Source: Gigaspora margarita
Lineage: Eukaryota > Glomeromycota > Glomeromycetes > Diversisporales > Gigasporaceae
DNA length: 64,000 nt
Assembly (NCBI GenBank): GCA_009809945.1
Contig: WTPW01000404.1
Span: 79,305 to 143,304 of the forward strand
Direction of reading: 5' to 3'
Part shown: positions 47,451 through 59,103 of the stretch, piece by piece
How the letters are laid out: each line of letters opens with the position of its first letter
Position numbering within the stretch: position 1 is the stretch's first letter
Translations under genes and position numbers: made by a program
Notes under the pieces: model-generated
The model's database searches: none
What the model was told of the DNA's origin: nothing
The model's input: the letters and a program-made list of their open reading frames with translations, nothing else

Positions 47451-49312
47451 AAATTAAATTAAATAATAAGTATAATACAAAAAAAAAATAAAAAAAATAA
47501 ATAAAAAAATAAATAAAATAGATTCATATATGAATTGGGAATTTTTAGTTGTCTAAATGCATTTTTTATTCATATAATTAGTTCTTATAAAGCTTAAGCA
47601 TGATGGGGGAAGGGGTCAATTTAAACAAACATGGTAAAATTGCAAAAATAAACACATTATCATTGGTTGGCTTATAAACACATGACATATTGGAATCCTA
47701 GGACATAATGGACATTTTGATTGGCTTGTTTAATTCTAGGAAGGATCTCTTGGAGTCAGAGAGGGGGGAGAACATTAAACAAAATTGTAACTTCAAGTGG
47801 TCTAAATTTATATTGAAAATAATGGATCTGCTACTTGTTTATGATCAGAGAAAAATTAATTACCAAGTAAAACTCATCTAAAATTTACAAAAAAAGTAAT
47901 AGAGTATACTACAAAGCTCAACCAATTTCTTCTAAGGACTAACAAATAATGAGTAATATGCACTAATGTGTAGTATTCTTAGAAGGTCCACCCAGATAAT
48001 TCTATTGCAAATTGCATGCTAATTACACTTTTCTTCTTTATTTAGAAACTATAGTTCAACTTTAAAAAATAATAATAGAGTTAATCAATAATAGCACACA
48101 TGAATTGATTTTAGTGCCATATCGCAATTGTTAAACTTTTTATCCTCAAAAAATTAATTTTATATCCAATAAGGTTAGACAATTGTTTTCTGCTTGGGCA
48201 ATAAAGTTATAAAGTTTTATTTATGCAAATTTAGTATTACAAATTTATTTTTTTAAATCATATTTGTAAATATTTTTTATTCTATACACAACTGTCATTT
48301 GATAAGCAGCTTATGCAGTGCAACAGACTGCTCACTAGAGATAGAGATAAAGTATTACCTACAATTAGTTTAAATTTGTGAAATCAAAATTACCAAAAAA
48401 AGCTATTTAAAAAAATCAATTACCAAAAATACACTTCAACCCAACCAAAATTTTCCAGAAAAGTAATTCAAAGAAACACCAAGGCTAATAATTATTTCTA
48501 AGTGCTAAATTAACAATTTATTTAAAAGAGTATGCATAAACACCAATTCTAACTTATTGGAAATTCAAAAATGTGTAAGAAACTATTTACATAAGTTGTA
48601 TCTAGTGTTCCTATGGACCGGACTCGAACCAGACTTTATAGTCAAGTCTGAGTCTGGTCTGATTTTCGGACTGGACTCAGACTTTTTAGTCAAGACTGAG
48701 TTCAGTCTGGGTCTGGTCTGAATCTGAGTCTTGATCGCACTCACATATGCACTACAGAACAACTTAAGCTTTTTACATGATTTAAATATCATAGACAACC
48801 CAACCGATAGGATGAGATACGAAAAAAATCTTATTTATTTTTTGATTGATAATTTAATTTATTTGTTCTCTTATTATAAAATTATTCTCCGTCATAAATG
48901 TCTGAATTTTTATCAATCATTCATGTGAAAGGTTAAATTAGTGGTATGTACATTAGATAAGGTGTACTTAAAATCTTTTTTTGTAATACAAGTTTTAATA
49001 TGCATCTTATTGGAGGCTATTCCAAAAAAAAAAAAAAAAAAAAAAAGCGTGCATTTAGGAAAACATATATTTATGTATTATTTTATAATAGCCGTGTGTT
49101 CTGCTCACATAATAAATTGATTTAAATGGTTATTTGATTAAATTGGTAATTCCTAAGGTCTTATGCTTAGAACTCGTATTTGATATATTAATAGATTTTA
49201 TTACATTTTAAATTTAGGTTTAATTGTTTTGACAGCTTAACTACATTGGCAATAATACTCATAAATAGCATAAAATACCTTTTGGTTCACAGCTTAAAGA
49301 AATTTATAAAAA
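47451..49312. other. AT-rich intergenic stretch
   Basis: 48605-48735 is a minisatellite of TTTAGTCAAGTCTGAGTCTG-like units, with CG- and GT-rich composition unlike its surroundings. A poly-A run lies at about 49024-49046. An A-rich AAATAAAT tract lies at 47470-47520. No gene was recognised. Confidence 0.5.
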
Positions 49313-50821
49313 TTAAAAATTAACAACCATATTATGATGTGGTAACAATGTAACGTATTTTTCCATTTCCTTTCTAACATTATAATCCAAATTCCAATGT
49401 CTGAATACGCTCACATAATTCAAAGTTTTGTTTCGTATACAGAATTCGATTAGCGCTTTAGTATGTTTCTCGTTATTAAGAAATTCAACTAATAAATTTT
49501 TTAAAGGTGCATTACAATGATTGAGAAAAATATCTATATATGAATTTAACCAAGGACCCCTTAAATTAAAATATCGCAATGTTAATGGTATTATTTCTGC
49601 AAACTGCATAACTCGTATTTTTGATTCTTCTTCAGGTAAGTCAGTCAAACTAAATAACGTGAGGAATTGAAGTTTTTGCAAATTACTAATAAGCTCTATA
49701 AATTGTGTGGAAAATCCAATATCTATAATGTCGAGATATGTAATGTTTGGGCAGAAGGATTTAAGTGTTTCTAATAATAAAGGTTCATTCCAAATATATT
49801 CACGTACTGACCCAAGTTTTAATCGTTGTAATAATGTGCCAGACTTTTCTAAAATGTGTACTATAGTCAATGCATCAATCTTGTCGTAAACTATCTCTAA
49901 ATTGTTGATTTTATAATTTAATCTTTTTAATAACTTCTTATCACAATACCTAATACGAAGTGTTTCCAAGTTTTTACAATTTTTCGGCACTTCGACCTCT
50001 GCGTCATAATCACAATTTCCTATTATAACTTCTTGTAATGAGTTTTTTTGACTCTCTAAAGTTGAAAAGATACCTGTAGAAAATTCTCCAACTAAATTAA
50101 CTAAATTAATTTGCTTAAGTTGTTCTTGTGATTTAATTATACATCTAAGAGTATCGGTATATAATAATCGTGGCTCATAATTACGATAAAAATTTGAAAT
50201 TTCCAATGAACTAATTTTTGTAACATTTTTTGCCAAGACTCTTAATAATGTAGTAGTACTTTCAGTTTTTATGTATGATACTATATTTTTTAAAGATAAA
50301 TTTTGGAGTCGTGAAAAAAATCGCTCATTTTGTTCTAACGAGTAGAAGGTTTCTGGATTAATTTTATTAATAGGAAAACACAAATATAATTCGTGCAAAG
50401 TAGCTCCACTCTCAACAAATAATTTAATTAATAAATTAATAATACGATTCGTCAATGAATCATCAAACTTGAAATAAGTACATTCTTTAACCTTACTTAT
50501 TAAACAAGATAGATCAAGAACCTTTAAAAATCTTGCATAATCAAATAGTGTTTCAGAAAATTTTGGATTAATATCACATCCTTTCAAACATTCTTTTAAA
50601 ACGAGTTTTTCATCTTCGGCAAGAGATGAAATATAGTTAGAAATGAAGAACGAGTTTTGTTCGAATGAAAATGGATCTTGCCAAAGAATAGGAATTGATA
50701 TTTTGCACCATTGTCGGCTCACAAATGCACATGAATATAAGGAACAAAAATCATATTTCAAATTATTAAGAATATTTTCTATTAATTCGGGCATATCACC
50801 CATAAACATTTTTGATGCCAT
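49313..50821 (-). CDS. F-box/leucine-rich-repeat-like protein 2
   Basis: Single-exon gene of 502 residues, a paralogue of 33652-35175; by eye roughly half of the residues match. The F-box is at about residues 7-50 (GDMPELIENILNNL, LYSCAFVSRQWCKISIPILW). Leucine-rich units follow (RLQNLSLKNI, NLETLRIRYC, CPNITYLDII, LQFLTLFSL), and the C-terminus is HWNLDYNVRKEMEKYVTLLP. The frame is intact and the start codon lies 3' of the conserved TATA/ACGT block. The expected role is a substrate-recognition subunit of an SCF ubiquitin ligase; the target is unknown. Divergence is greatest in the repeat region that would contact the target. Confidence 0.92.
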   Translation of the reverse strand: MASKMFMGDMPELIENILNNLKYDFCSLYSCAFVSRQWCKISIPILWQDPFSFEQNSFFISNYISSLAEDEKLVLKECLKGCDINPKFSETLFDYARFLKVLDLSCLISKVKECTYFKFDDSLTNRIINLLIKLFVESGATLHELYLCFPINKINPETFYSLEQNERFFSRLQNLSLKNIVSYIKTESTTTLLRVLAKNVTKISSLEISNFYRNYEPRLLYTDTLRCIIKSQEQLKQINLVNLVGEFSTGIFSTLESQKNSLQEVIIGNCDYDAEVEVPKNCKNLETLRIRYCDKKLLKRLNYKINNLEIVYDKIDALTIVHILEKSGTLLQRLKLGSVREYIWNEPLLLETLKSFCPNITYLDIIDIGFSTQFIELISNLQKLQFLTLFSLTDLPEEESKIRVMQFAEIIPLTLRYFNLRGPWLNSYIDIFLNHCNAPLKNLLVEFLNNEKHTKALIEFCIRNKTLNYVSVFRHWNLDYNVRKEMEKYVTLLPHHNMVVNF

Positions 50822-50864
50822 GAATTACTTTTGTGTTTATTAAAGAAAAAGGATTTAAGTTCCC

Positions 50865-50895
50865 ACGTACGTACGTACGTGCATATTTATAATTT
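50865..50895 (-). promoter_or_regulatory. ACGT-repeat plus TATA-like block of F-box gene 2
   Basis: TTATAAATATGC (complement of about 50882-50893) adjoins four ACGT repeats (50865-50881), 44 bases before the ATG. The order and near-contact of the TATA-like box and ACGT repeats match F-box gene 1 although the leaders differ. Confidence 0.6.
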
Positions 50896-51418
50896 AGGTA
50901 GCGCACCCTAAAAATTGTTCTTCCCCTGTAATTTTTGACCAATCAAAATTTAAAATCAGACGTAACAAGGAGTAACCAAAAGGCCCTGGATATTGAGATA
51001 TCAATAAATCGAGCCCCGTTGTACGGATTGAATTTTTGGCTCTATTGACCAAAATAGCAACTGAAATTGCGACGGGAATTACCGTAAACAGTTGCACTTG
51101 AGTTGTAAAGCATGGGCCGTTAATGTAAATCGTAAATAATAGAATTTAGAAATTATTATGAACATTTCAGTGAGGGGAGGCGAAATGGTTTGTTTCTCAC
51201 ACCAGAATTGGTACTCTTGGCGTAAATATCGGGATTAAATCCTTTACTTGCGATTTACTTATCATAATCCTGAACGGGAGTTGCCAGTAGTTACTGTTTG
51301 CGGAAAGTGATTTTACATCACGCTTACCTGCATTTGGATCGTCTCATGGCTTGGCATCGATTTTCACATGCTTTCCTTTATGCGGCGCTGGGCTCGTGAT
51401 TGGCCCGGGCCCTTGAAG
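50896..51418. other. Upstream region of F-box gene 2
   Basis: Less AT-rich than average, without a recognised element or gene. TTGGCCCGGGCCCTTGAAG at its end is the target of the next hAT insertion. Confidence 0.4.
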
Positions 51419-51560
51419 CAGGGATGGTAAAATTGGAGGTCATTTGCCTTTTTTTTCAAATGATCTAGGTCATTTCGGACTAAAATTTATAATAAAATTG
51501 GAGTCATTTGAGGTCATTTGAGGTCATTTGAAGGTCATTTGAAGGTCATTTATCATCCTG
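51419..51560. mobile_element. hAT-type miniature element
   Basis: Starts CAGGGATGGTAAAATTGGAG and ends TTTATCATCCTG, with a perfect 8-bp duplication CCTTGAAG (51411-51418 and 51561-51568). Between them AGGTCATTTGA is repeated about five times. 142 bases, non-coding. Confidence 0.88.
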
Positions 51561-51568
51561 CCTTGAAG

Positions 51569-52314
51569 TGCTGTTTGACTGTGCATACGCCTGTATACCG
51601 TCAACTCTTATTAATACTAAAGGACTAATTATCACATGATTTTATTATAGTTTTTATGATGATAGCTTTGGTAACTTACTTTAACTTACCGGTAACTTAC
51701 AATTGGTAAGGCTACCACTAACAACACTGGCTATTGTGCGTAAGTTTTGAGAGACTGCACAGTGTAATTTTTATGATTTATGCTAGTTGATATAATTCTA
51801 ATTATATGCATAATTCTGACTTTGAGTTGTTTCGTATTTATGCATTAATAAACAATGCTTGCTGGCTGCGCAGTAGATTCAAAAAAAATCCTTGACACGC
51901 CCATCACTAGATGTAACGTGACAGACAAAATAAAAAGCTGCATGTAAAATTATAATTAGTTTTAGGATCAGAGCAGTGCAATATATTTTGTAGGACTTTA
52001 TTAGAAATTTTAATAAATTGCAGAAAATTCGAATAGTTCAATAAGTACTGACCCCATAAGAAAATTGGACCGGATCGGCACGGGTTGGCGTCGGATAGGC
52101 ACGGGTCTTTGTGACACGGGTCAAGATCCGGATTTTTTGTACGGGTATGGTCCGAATTAGTACGGATTTCGTGGACCGTGTAGGACCGTATGCCCGTGCT
52201 AATTGGACGTAAATTGCTCGTGTTTTGCAGCAATTTACTTGTCGAATCGGCACGGGATTTGGCACAGGTAATAACGTAAATTCACGTGCCGTCGCGATAA
52301 CGATGTGTATTAAC
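51569..52314. other. Intergenic stretch with a CG-rich block
   Basis: A hAT-like right terminus CACGCCCATCACTA ends at about 51909, without an identified left end. 52060-52270 is CG-rich and repeats CGGCACGGG, GGCACGGGT and GTACGGGT-like phrases; frames through it are not gene-like. It precedes the next hAT element. Confidence 0.45.
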
Positions 52315-53277
52315 TAGTGATGGGCCACGCGCGGGATTCAAAATCCTGCGCGCGGGATTTTTAATATAAGATTATTTGGCCTGCATTAACATATCATCTG
52401 GCCCGCATTAACAAATTATCCGGCCAGCTTTAACATAAGTGGGCCAATGACTAATTAGTATTTGATGTACATAAAAATATTATGCACGCGTTAACTTTTT
52501 ATTTGTTTCTCGTTCGCACATATATACGTACGTACAGAGATAATGCGCAAACTGTACGTTGAAATAAATTTTTTAAATTGTCATTATTAATAAAATGGGA
52601 ATCTAGACTTTTAATTTCTTGAATAAATAATACATCAAGAATATTGTGTACCATATGGGCAAAAATCTCCAATTTCAGTGATTATTTAATATGAGTGATA
52701 AGGTAAATAAAATTCGAGCCAATCATTTATGTGATATCAGATGATTATTGAGTATAAAAGTGACTATTTGATAAGCCCGATTATGAATTTCTTATGAGTC
52801 GTTTATGAATTTTTGTACGTATATAACCTGGTTATCTATAAACTTTTGTACGTATGTACCTGATCACTTATAAATTTTAGTACATTTATACCTGATTATG
52901 CGCCTGATTACTTATAAATTTTTATACGCTTATATGATGATCGCTTTGTTGCTATTATAATTTTTGAATGTATCTTTATATAATAATATTTAAAAACAAA
53001 TTGAGAGAATTAAGGCAAATCTGAATTAATAAATTTAATAATTATAAGATTTAGATGTTTTAAATGTAGGCAAAATCTATATAAACATTTTCATTTGTAA
53101 TAAATGCAGTAAGATTTATAAGAAATGATTATTATTTTAATAAGAAATAACATTCCTAGCGGTGATTTATATATATATATTTATTTATCGTGAAAAATCA
53201 GAAACTCTACTCAATCCCGCGAATCCCGCGCGGATCCCGCGCGGGATTTTTAAAAAAATTGGGATTTCCCATCACTA
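52315..53277. mobile_element. Non-autonomous hAT element, 0.96 kb
   Basis: Ends TAGTGATGGGCCACGCGCG and the inverse TAGTGATGGGAAATCCC. The phrase CGCGCGGGATTTTTAA is repeated near both ends. A perfect 8-bp duplication GTATTAAC (52307-52314, 53278-53285) marks the insertion. No transposase is encoded. Confidence 0.92.
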
Positions 53278-53488
53278 GTATTAACTATTAAATCATAAAT
53301 TTACATAAGTAATCAATATAAGATGAACAAGCTAACTGCATATAAAGTAAAATTTTGTAAGGAATTTTTTTTTGTCAAGACACACAGGGAAGCTCATCAG
53401 TGAAATCATGAGACATTGCTCTTTTTTTAAAAAAAAATCATTTGCTAATCTTTTGCTCACCACGAAATGAGCTAACACATATCACGAG

Positions 53489-54306
53489 TAGGGTTGTAAA
53501 CTTACAGTAAGTTTTAATTTTTTAATGTAAGGTAAGTTATAGTCATGTAACTTACATGTAAGTATGTAAGTTAAAATAATATATATTATTATTATATAAA
53601 TATATTTAAGTATACCATGTAAGTTATAATTATATTAAATATATTTTAATCTAACTAAATTTTATTATACTCCAAATATTTTGTATATTACATATGTTAT
53701 ATTAACTATATTAATTTATATAAAAGAATAAGCTTTCAATGTTTAATTTTAAACAAATCATTTTCATTTTTCATTAATTTCTTAATATGGTTTAATACAA
53801 TTTTCTGACTCATAAAATCTTTACCAAATATTAGAAACTTTTATTTGGCAAAGGAAAAACATCCAAGCAATTCATATAACCTATATTTCAAATATTAGAT
53901 AATTCATAATTTTTACACAATTATACTGTTGAAAATAACCTAGGAATAAAAGCTTATTTACTAAAAATTTTTATAATTTGTGCAAAGAAATACAAAATAC
54001 CTTGCATCTTTTCTGCTTATTTTTTTTAGTAAAAAAATAAACAAAACTAGCAATAATGAAATCAAAAGTATTTTAATTCACCTACTAAAAATTATTTATA
54101 TATTTATCCAATACATTATCAAAAAGTAAAATATATATTTTTTTGCATTATATATTTATTGTAATATTTATTATATCAATATATTTTCAATTTGATTAGA
54201 TGATTTTTATAACTTACAAACTTACCATACATCATAAATTTTGGATGTAACTTACATGTAACTTACATGTAAGGTAAGTATATAAGTTACAACCCTTACA
54301 ACCCTA
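53489..54306. mobile_element. Non-autonomous hAT element, 0.82 kb
   Basis: Ends TAGGGTTGTAAACTTAC and the inverse TAGGGTTGTAAGGGTTG. Repeated ACTTACATGTAAG phrases lie near both ends. A perfect 8-bp duplication ATCACGAG (53481-53488, 54307-54314) is present. The AT-rich interior has no open frame of note. Confidence 0.92.
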
Positions 54307-54495
54307 ATCACGAGCTGTACACATATCTGAACGCGCCATTTCATATGACGTGATATTATGTGCCACCCCCTTTGCCGTAATGTCCATGCTGTTTTACCGT
54401 GCCATTCTGTAAAACGTTCCTGTACATACCACATGATCCGTTCCATTTCGAGCATTCCCGACACCAACCTGTACCACTTTTCTTATAGGGTGAAT

Positions 54496-54603
54496 TAGTA
54501 ATGTGATTGTAATGCCGTAATGGTCGTAAATATAATGAATTATGACATTTTTGCCATAATTCATTATATTACAACCAATTTCGGCATTGCATTCACATCT
54601 CTA
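54496..54603. mobile_element. hAT-type miniature element, palindromic
   Basis: Ends TAGTAATGTGATTGTAATGC and the inverse TAGAGATGTGAATGCAATGC. The arms run almost to the centre through ATAATGAATTATG. It is flanked by GGGTGAAT (54488-54495) and GGCTGAAT (54604-54611). 108 bases. Confidence 0.85.
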
Positions 54604-54611
54604 GGCTGAAT

Positions 54612-55099
54612 CAGAATTTTATTTTTTTTTGTCAATAAGAACATTCTATAAGTTATAGACTCGGTCTTCAATTATAGACTGAAAACTGCTTCGATTGATT
54701 CAAAAGGCCAGTTCGTCCATAGTCATTGCAGGACCGCAATATCCCTAAATATTCTAGATGAATGCGGCATTATTTTTTTTTGTCCAAGCTAACGCCTTAA
54801 TTAACGCCCTTAAAAAACTCTCTTAAAATCGTGAAATGTGAATTTACCGAATTTGCTTTTGTTGTTTGATTATCTAACATTTACAACCTATTTTGAGCGA
54901 AAAATAGTTAAAAAAAAAAAGTAAATCAAATGTTTCATGAATTAGTATAATGGTCTCAAGTTCAAGAACAAGTGCAAGAACAAGAACAATTGCTCCACAA
55001 TAGATAAAAAGAGAACATAAGATTAATAAAAAGAATGGTGGATATATTAGCAAATATTAAAAAATTACATTTCACTAAAGATTTAAAGTTGTTAGGACT
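54612..55099. other. AT-rich intergenic stretch
   Basis: No gene or element recognised. Confidence 0.4.
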
Positions 55100-56341
55100 A
55101 ATATAGCAGTATAATCAAGTTACAAGTATCTTACTGAAGTAAGTTGTAACAAAATTTTTGCAGTAAACTGAAATAGAAACTCAACTGTTAATTCCAATGC
55201 AAAATAACTCAAAACCATGCTGCGAATTATCACTAGTTTTGTAACAAATTTCAACTACATACTGCAATAGTAAGTTTTTTGTTTTTTTCTTTTATTTTTG
55301 ATATGGTGTATAACTATGAAGAACATATAATAGTATTGTCCCTTCTTCTATCAAGCAACTTAGCAGCAGTTTCGCAGCCTTTACCCTTTTTTTTTTTTTT
55401 GCGTTTGTTCCATTATGTGTTTAACAACTAGGACTAGGCTGTCGCCATGTGGCTACAAGTCGCACTGTCAATACTCTTAATAACTAACAATACTAATTAC
55501 TGATCACATATAACATACTTTCATCACTGATCGGATTACTAATAGCTAAAATTACATCATACTCACAGGTAGCAGATATTTTGATTCGAGACAAAGGCTG
55601 CCTCGATACTTACATATCAAGAACAAAATTTTTACAGTAAATCATGATTGAAGTCACGACTGTTAATTCATTACAATAGCAAGTAAGCCATGTAACAAAA
55701 TTTTTAACAATAGAAATCATGACTGTAAATTCTAATGCAAACTAACAATGTCATACTATGTCCTGTATGGTGAATCATGACAGAAATTACGACCGCAACT
55801 TCAATATAAACTGACTCATCTACAAGATGTGTAATAGCAATTAAATTTTACAGTAAATCCTGTTAGAAATCACGACTGTTAATTCCAATACAAACTAGCA
55901 TAACTAAATACTGTATAACCATAATAGCTCGTAAGTTTCATAACAAAATTTTTTACAGTAATTTCTGACAGAATTTAAGAACATATTTCCAATACGAGCT
56001 AACTAAACTTTAATTATACACCATCTGTCACCACGATAATCAGTAAGTTTATCAACCAAATATTTGATAGCAAATACGATAATAATGTCAATACAGTAAC
56101 TAATTCATTCTTATCTGTATAATGTGCACTACAATAGTCAGTAAGCTTGTAAAAAAATTTTTTATAGCAAATTGTTTACAGTAAATCATAGTATAGTAGA
56201 ATTCACAACTGTAATTCCAATATAAACTGTGTATCATGATAGCAAGTTTTTAACAAAATTTTCACAATAAATCATGATAGAATTTATGACTATGCTTCCA
56301 ACACAAACCAACTCAACTTTAACCGCATACAGCGTATCACC
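55100..56341. repeat. Satellite of about 110 bp, orientation 2
   Basis: Units of AACAAAATTTTTACAGTAAA, TCATGATAGAAATCACGACT, GTTAATTCCAATACAAACTA and ACTGCATACTGTATCACCAT recur about ten times. It is the reverse complement of the satellite at 45866-47320. A foreign stretch at about 55275-55610 interrupts it. The array continues at 57497-57582 and 60760-60880, after two large insertions. Confidence 0.8.
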
Positions 56342-57496
56342 TAGTATTGTGGGCGAAATTATATATTTCACCTAGGCAAAATTTTTGAAATAGGGCAAAA
56401 TATATTTCACCCCAAAGCCTAAAATCTGAATTCCGAAATTGGTAAAACTGGCAAAATGTCTAAACCTGGCGAAATGTCTGAAACCTGGTGAAATATCTGA
56501 AAATTGGTGAAAATGAAACCTGGCGAAATTCCAAAATCTAATATTAGAAAATTTATTAGAAAAATATCTAGAGCACATGAAACGGAGTGTGTGTTCAATT
56601 TAAGGGATAGTGTGACAAAATATTCACTTATCTGAAATATTATATTTGTAATATATGAATAGCGATAACGATAAATTATCATTTTCTTTATTTGTTAAAT
56701 AATTTTTGCAAATCCTAATTCTAATAAACTTATGACATTATCTTTCATCGCTAGTGCGATGCATCGCTGCCCCTGATCGACCAATCATTTTGTTTGTTTT
56801 ACATTAATCAAAACAAATAGCAGCTAGGTTAAGTTAGGGTTAGGGTTTGGTAGGTGCAATATTTAGATGTCTTCTCTTAGCACAAAATTTTGCTAGGAAT
56901 TTTTTTTTGTTAAGAAAAAATTGTAGTTTCATAGTCAAAATTTTAAGTTAGAGCAATTTTTTAAAAAAATAGCTATTTCGCTTCAATTTCATGTTATACT
57001 TGATCCTGCATCCTAATTGGTCGATCATAGGGTGGCTGTGCATCACTGGCGATGAATGATAACTCTCTTTTTTTATCTTAAATATATGTTACTATAAATT
57101 TTAAATAAATATTTTAAATTATATAAATTGTTATTTTACCTAGTATTATTCTTTGTATGTATATTACTATGTTTTGGCAAGTAAATTTGCCTACGCACTA
57201 TATTAAGAGATAGAGAAATCAAATATTAGAATTACAAAATAAATTATAAAATAACTTATAATTTTGCGTACAAAGAAAAATAATACAACAATAGAAATCC
57301 AAAAAAGTAAAAAAATAAAAGTGTTTCGAAGATTTTACCATTTTGGTTTTACTGGGTTTTGGAAGTTTCGTAGTTTTTGGAAGTTCGCCCATTTTGGAAA
57401 TTTCAGAAATTTTGGAAATTTCAGATTTATTTTGTCTTTAGGAGCATTTCGGTTTCACCTTTCAGATTTTGGAAATGGATTTCACCTGCAACACTA
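56342..57496. mobile_element. Non-autonomous hAT element, 1.16 kb
   Basis: Ends TAGTATTGTGGGCGAAAT and the inverse TAGTGTTGCAGGTGAAAT, flanked by GTATCACC (56334-56341) and GTATTACC (57497-57504). Both subterminal regions are built from GAAACCTGGCGAAAT-like repeats, facing each other. It is inserted in the 110-bp satellite. It lacks a transposase and contains a nested element. Confidence 0.9.
56738..57062. mobile_element. Inverted-repeat element nested in the hAT element
   Basis: TTATCTTTCATCGCTAGTGC ... TGATCGACCAAT at the left is mirrored at the right by the inverse TTATCATTCATCGCCAGTG ... TGATCGACCAAT. About 325 bases, non-coding, target duplication unresolved. Confidence 0.72.
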
Positions 57497-57582
57497 GTAT
57501 TACCATAGTAGTTTGTAAATTTTTTGTGAAAAATATTTTACAATAAGATATGATTAGTAATAAATGCATACATTATACATAC

Positions 57583-58113
57583 CGTTAGAGGCAGAAATCC
57601 AGGCTGGCATCACAGAATGGACAGCCACCAACCACCAAGACCAAAGAAACACCTCATGATATACCCAATAGTGAAAGGCAGCACAATTTGGCAAGGCTAA
57701 GGCATATTGGGTATAAGGTGAGCACATGGCACAGTTTATTTTATTTAACGATGGACAAAAAACCAAGATCGGTTTATCTTTATTTACAGGACAAGTAACA
57801 ATACACTTCAATTCAATGCCGCTTAACAGTACATTTTCGATCATTTTATACTATTTTAATTCTAATAGGATTTCTAATTTTTATTCTTAATCCTACAATT
57901 TTTTCCACTTGAATGGCAAAATTACGCTATATCAAATTTTCTCTAATTTTGCATTTAATGTCCTTCCCGATTTAGTCAATTTCATTCAATTAGTGGGCTG
58001 TGTGCAGAACTAGTTTTCTAACAGGTGATCAGTGGGTGATCACAGTACCTTTATAGGAACTCTAGCAAAATCAATGTCATGTGTTTCTGACCCATCCATT
58101 TCTACCTCTAACA
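57583..58113 (-). repeat. LTR (3' end of the minus-strand element)
   Basis: Matches 59973-60759 throughout, from GAAATCCAGGCTGGCATCA to CCATCCATTTCTACCTC. This copy holds TG or CA at many places where the other has CG. Confidence 0.88.
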
Positions 58114-58422
58114 CTTTACTCCACCTTAATTTTCACGTCCCGTGAAAAGTAACCATACAATTCAATTTCTCTTTTTCCTAACTAAACAAAAAACTATCTA
58201 AAAAACAAATTTTACAAGAAAAAAAATAATTTTTACGAAATAAAAATGTTTGGTTCAATTCTAAACTAAACTAAAAAAACTAAACTAAAAATTATTTGTT
58301 TTTTTTTTTATAATGCTCTCACTTTTTTTTCATTTGTTAGTTCCTTCCAGGATCGAAGACTCAGTTATAGGAGTCACATGCTGGTATGTATAGGGTATTT
58401 CTTTTCTCCAGGTTCTTAATAC

Positions 58423-58621
58423 TACTGTAAAATATAGATTTGTGTACCCCGGGTATTTCCATGTCTCAATCCCTGTACCTGGGTACAGCTACACTATATT
58501 GAACAATATATTTTACTATATCTACTGTACTTATATACCTGGGGTATAAGTTATGAACTGGCGTTTCAAAATTGTAGGGGTACACTGCATAGGGGGGTAT
58601 ACCAGTCCGTATTTTACGGTA
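58423..58621. mobile_element. Miniature element within the LTR element
   Basis: Ends TACTGTAAAATATAGATT and the inverse TACCGTAAAATACGGACT. Internal ACCCCGGGTATTTCC and TATACCCC-like phrases recall the element at 7519-7728. Non-coding. Confidence 0.72.
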
Positions 58622-58674
58622 TTTTGCTTTTGATTTAACCTCTCTGACTTTTTCTTTTTATTACAAAAATTTTT

Positions 58675-59103
58675 TTAAATTCGGAATTGCACAAAAAAAA
58701 CAGTTGGGGCTTCCCTTTTTCCAATTTTGCTAACTTCTTTATCTTCATCCTTCTCTACTCTGATTTTGTATAGTGTATCTTCGATTTTGGCATATTCTTT
58801 TTTGGTAGGTACTTTTGTCTCTTTACTCAATTCATTCATTTTTCTAAATGCTTCAACCTTCTTTATCCATGATTCGCAGGTGTTATACAGGTCTTTCTTT
58901 TCGGTAGGTTTGGTAATGTCCTTTTCCTTCTCGCTATCTTCTTCATCGACAATCGTCTCATCATCATTATCATACTTTTCATTATTATTTTCATTAGATT
59001 TATTGTCCTTTTCATCCTTTTTAACTCTACTTTCCTCTTCCCTTCCAGCTTCCATTATTTCTGGGGATTTTTGGGCAACTTCTTTTTCTGGATCCACTTT
59101 CAT
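58675..59103 (-). CDS. Acidic, unrecognised frame of the LTR element
   Basis: 142 codons, very rich in Glu, Lys, Asp and Asn (EESRVKKDEKDNKSNENNNE, DDETIVDEEDSEKEKD), so probably largely disordered. A short helical segment reads CESWIKKVEAFRKMNELSK. No Gag, Pol or other family is recognised. It starts where the neighbouring frame at 59100-59543 ends. It belongs to a retroelement fossil, and no function is proposed. Confidence 0.5.
   Translation of the reverse strand: MKVDPEKEVAQKSPEIMEAGREEESRVKKDEKDNKSNENNNEKYDNDDETIVDEEDSEKEKDITKPTEKKDLYNTCESWIKKVEAFRKMNELSKETKVPTKKEYAKIEDTLYKIRVEKDEDKEVSKIGKREAPTVFFVQFRI

Noticed and set aside
51896-51909. A further hAT element ending at CACGCCCATCACTA
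   Set aside because: The terminus looks right, but no matching left end or 8-bp duplication was found, so it is mentioned only as a possible solitary end.
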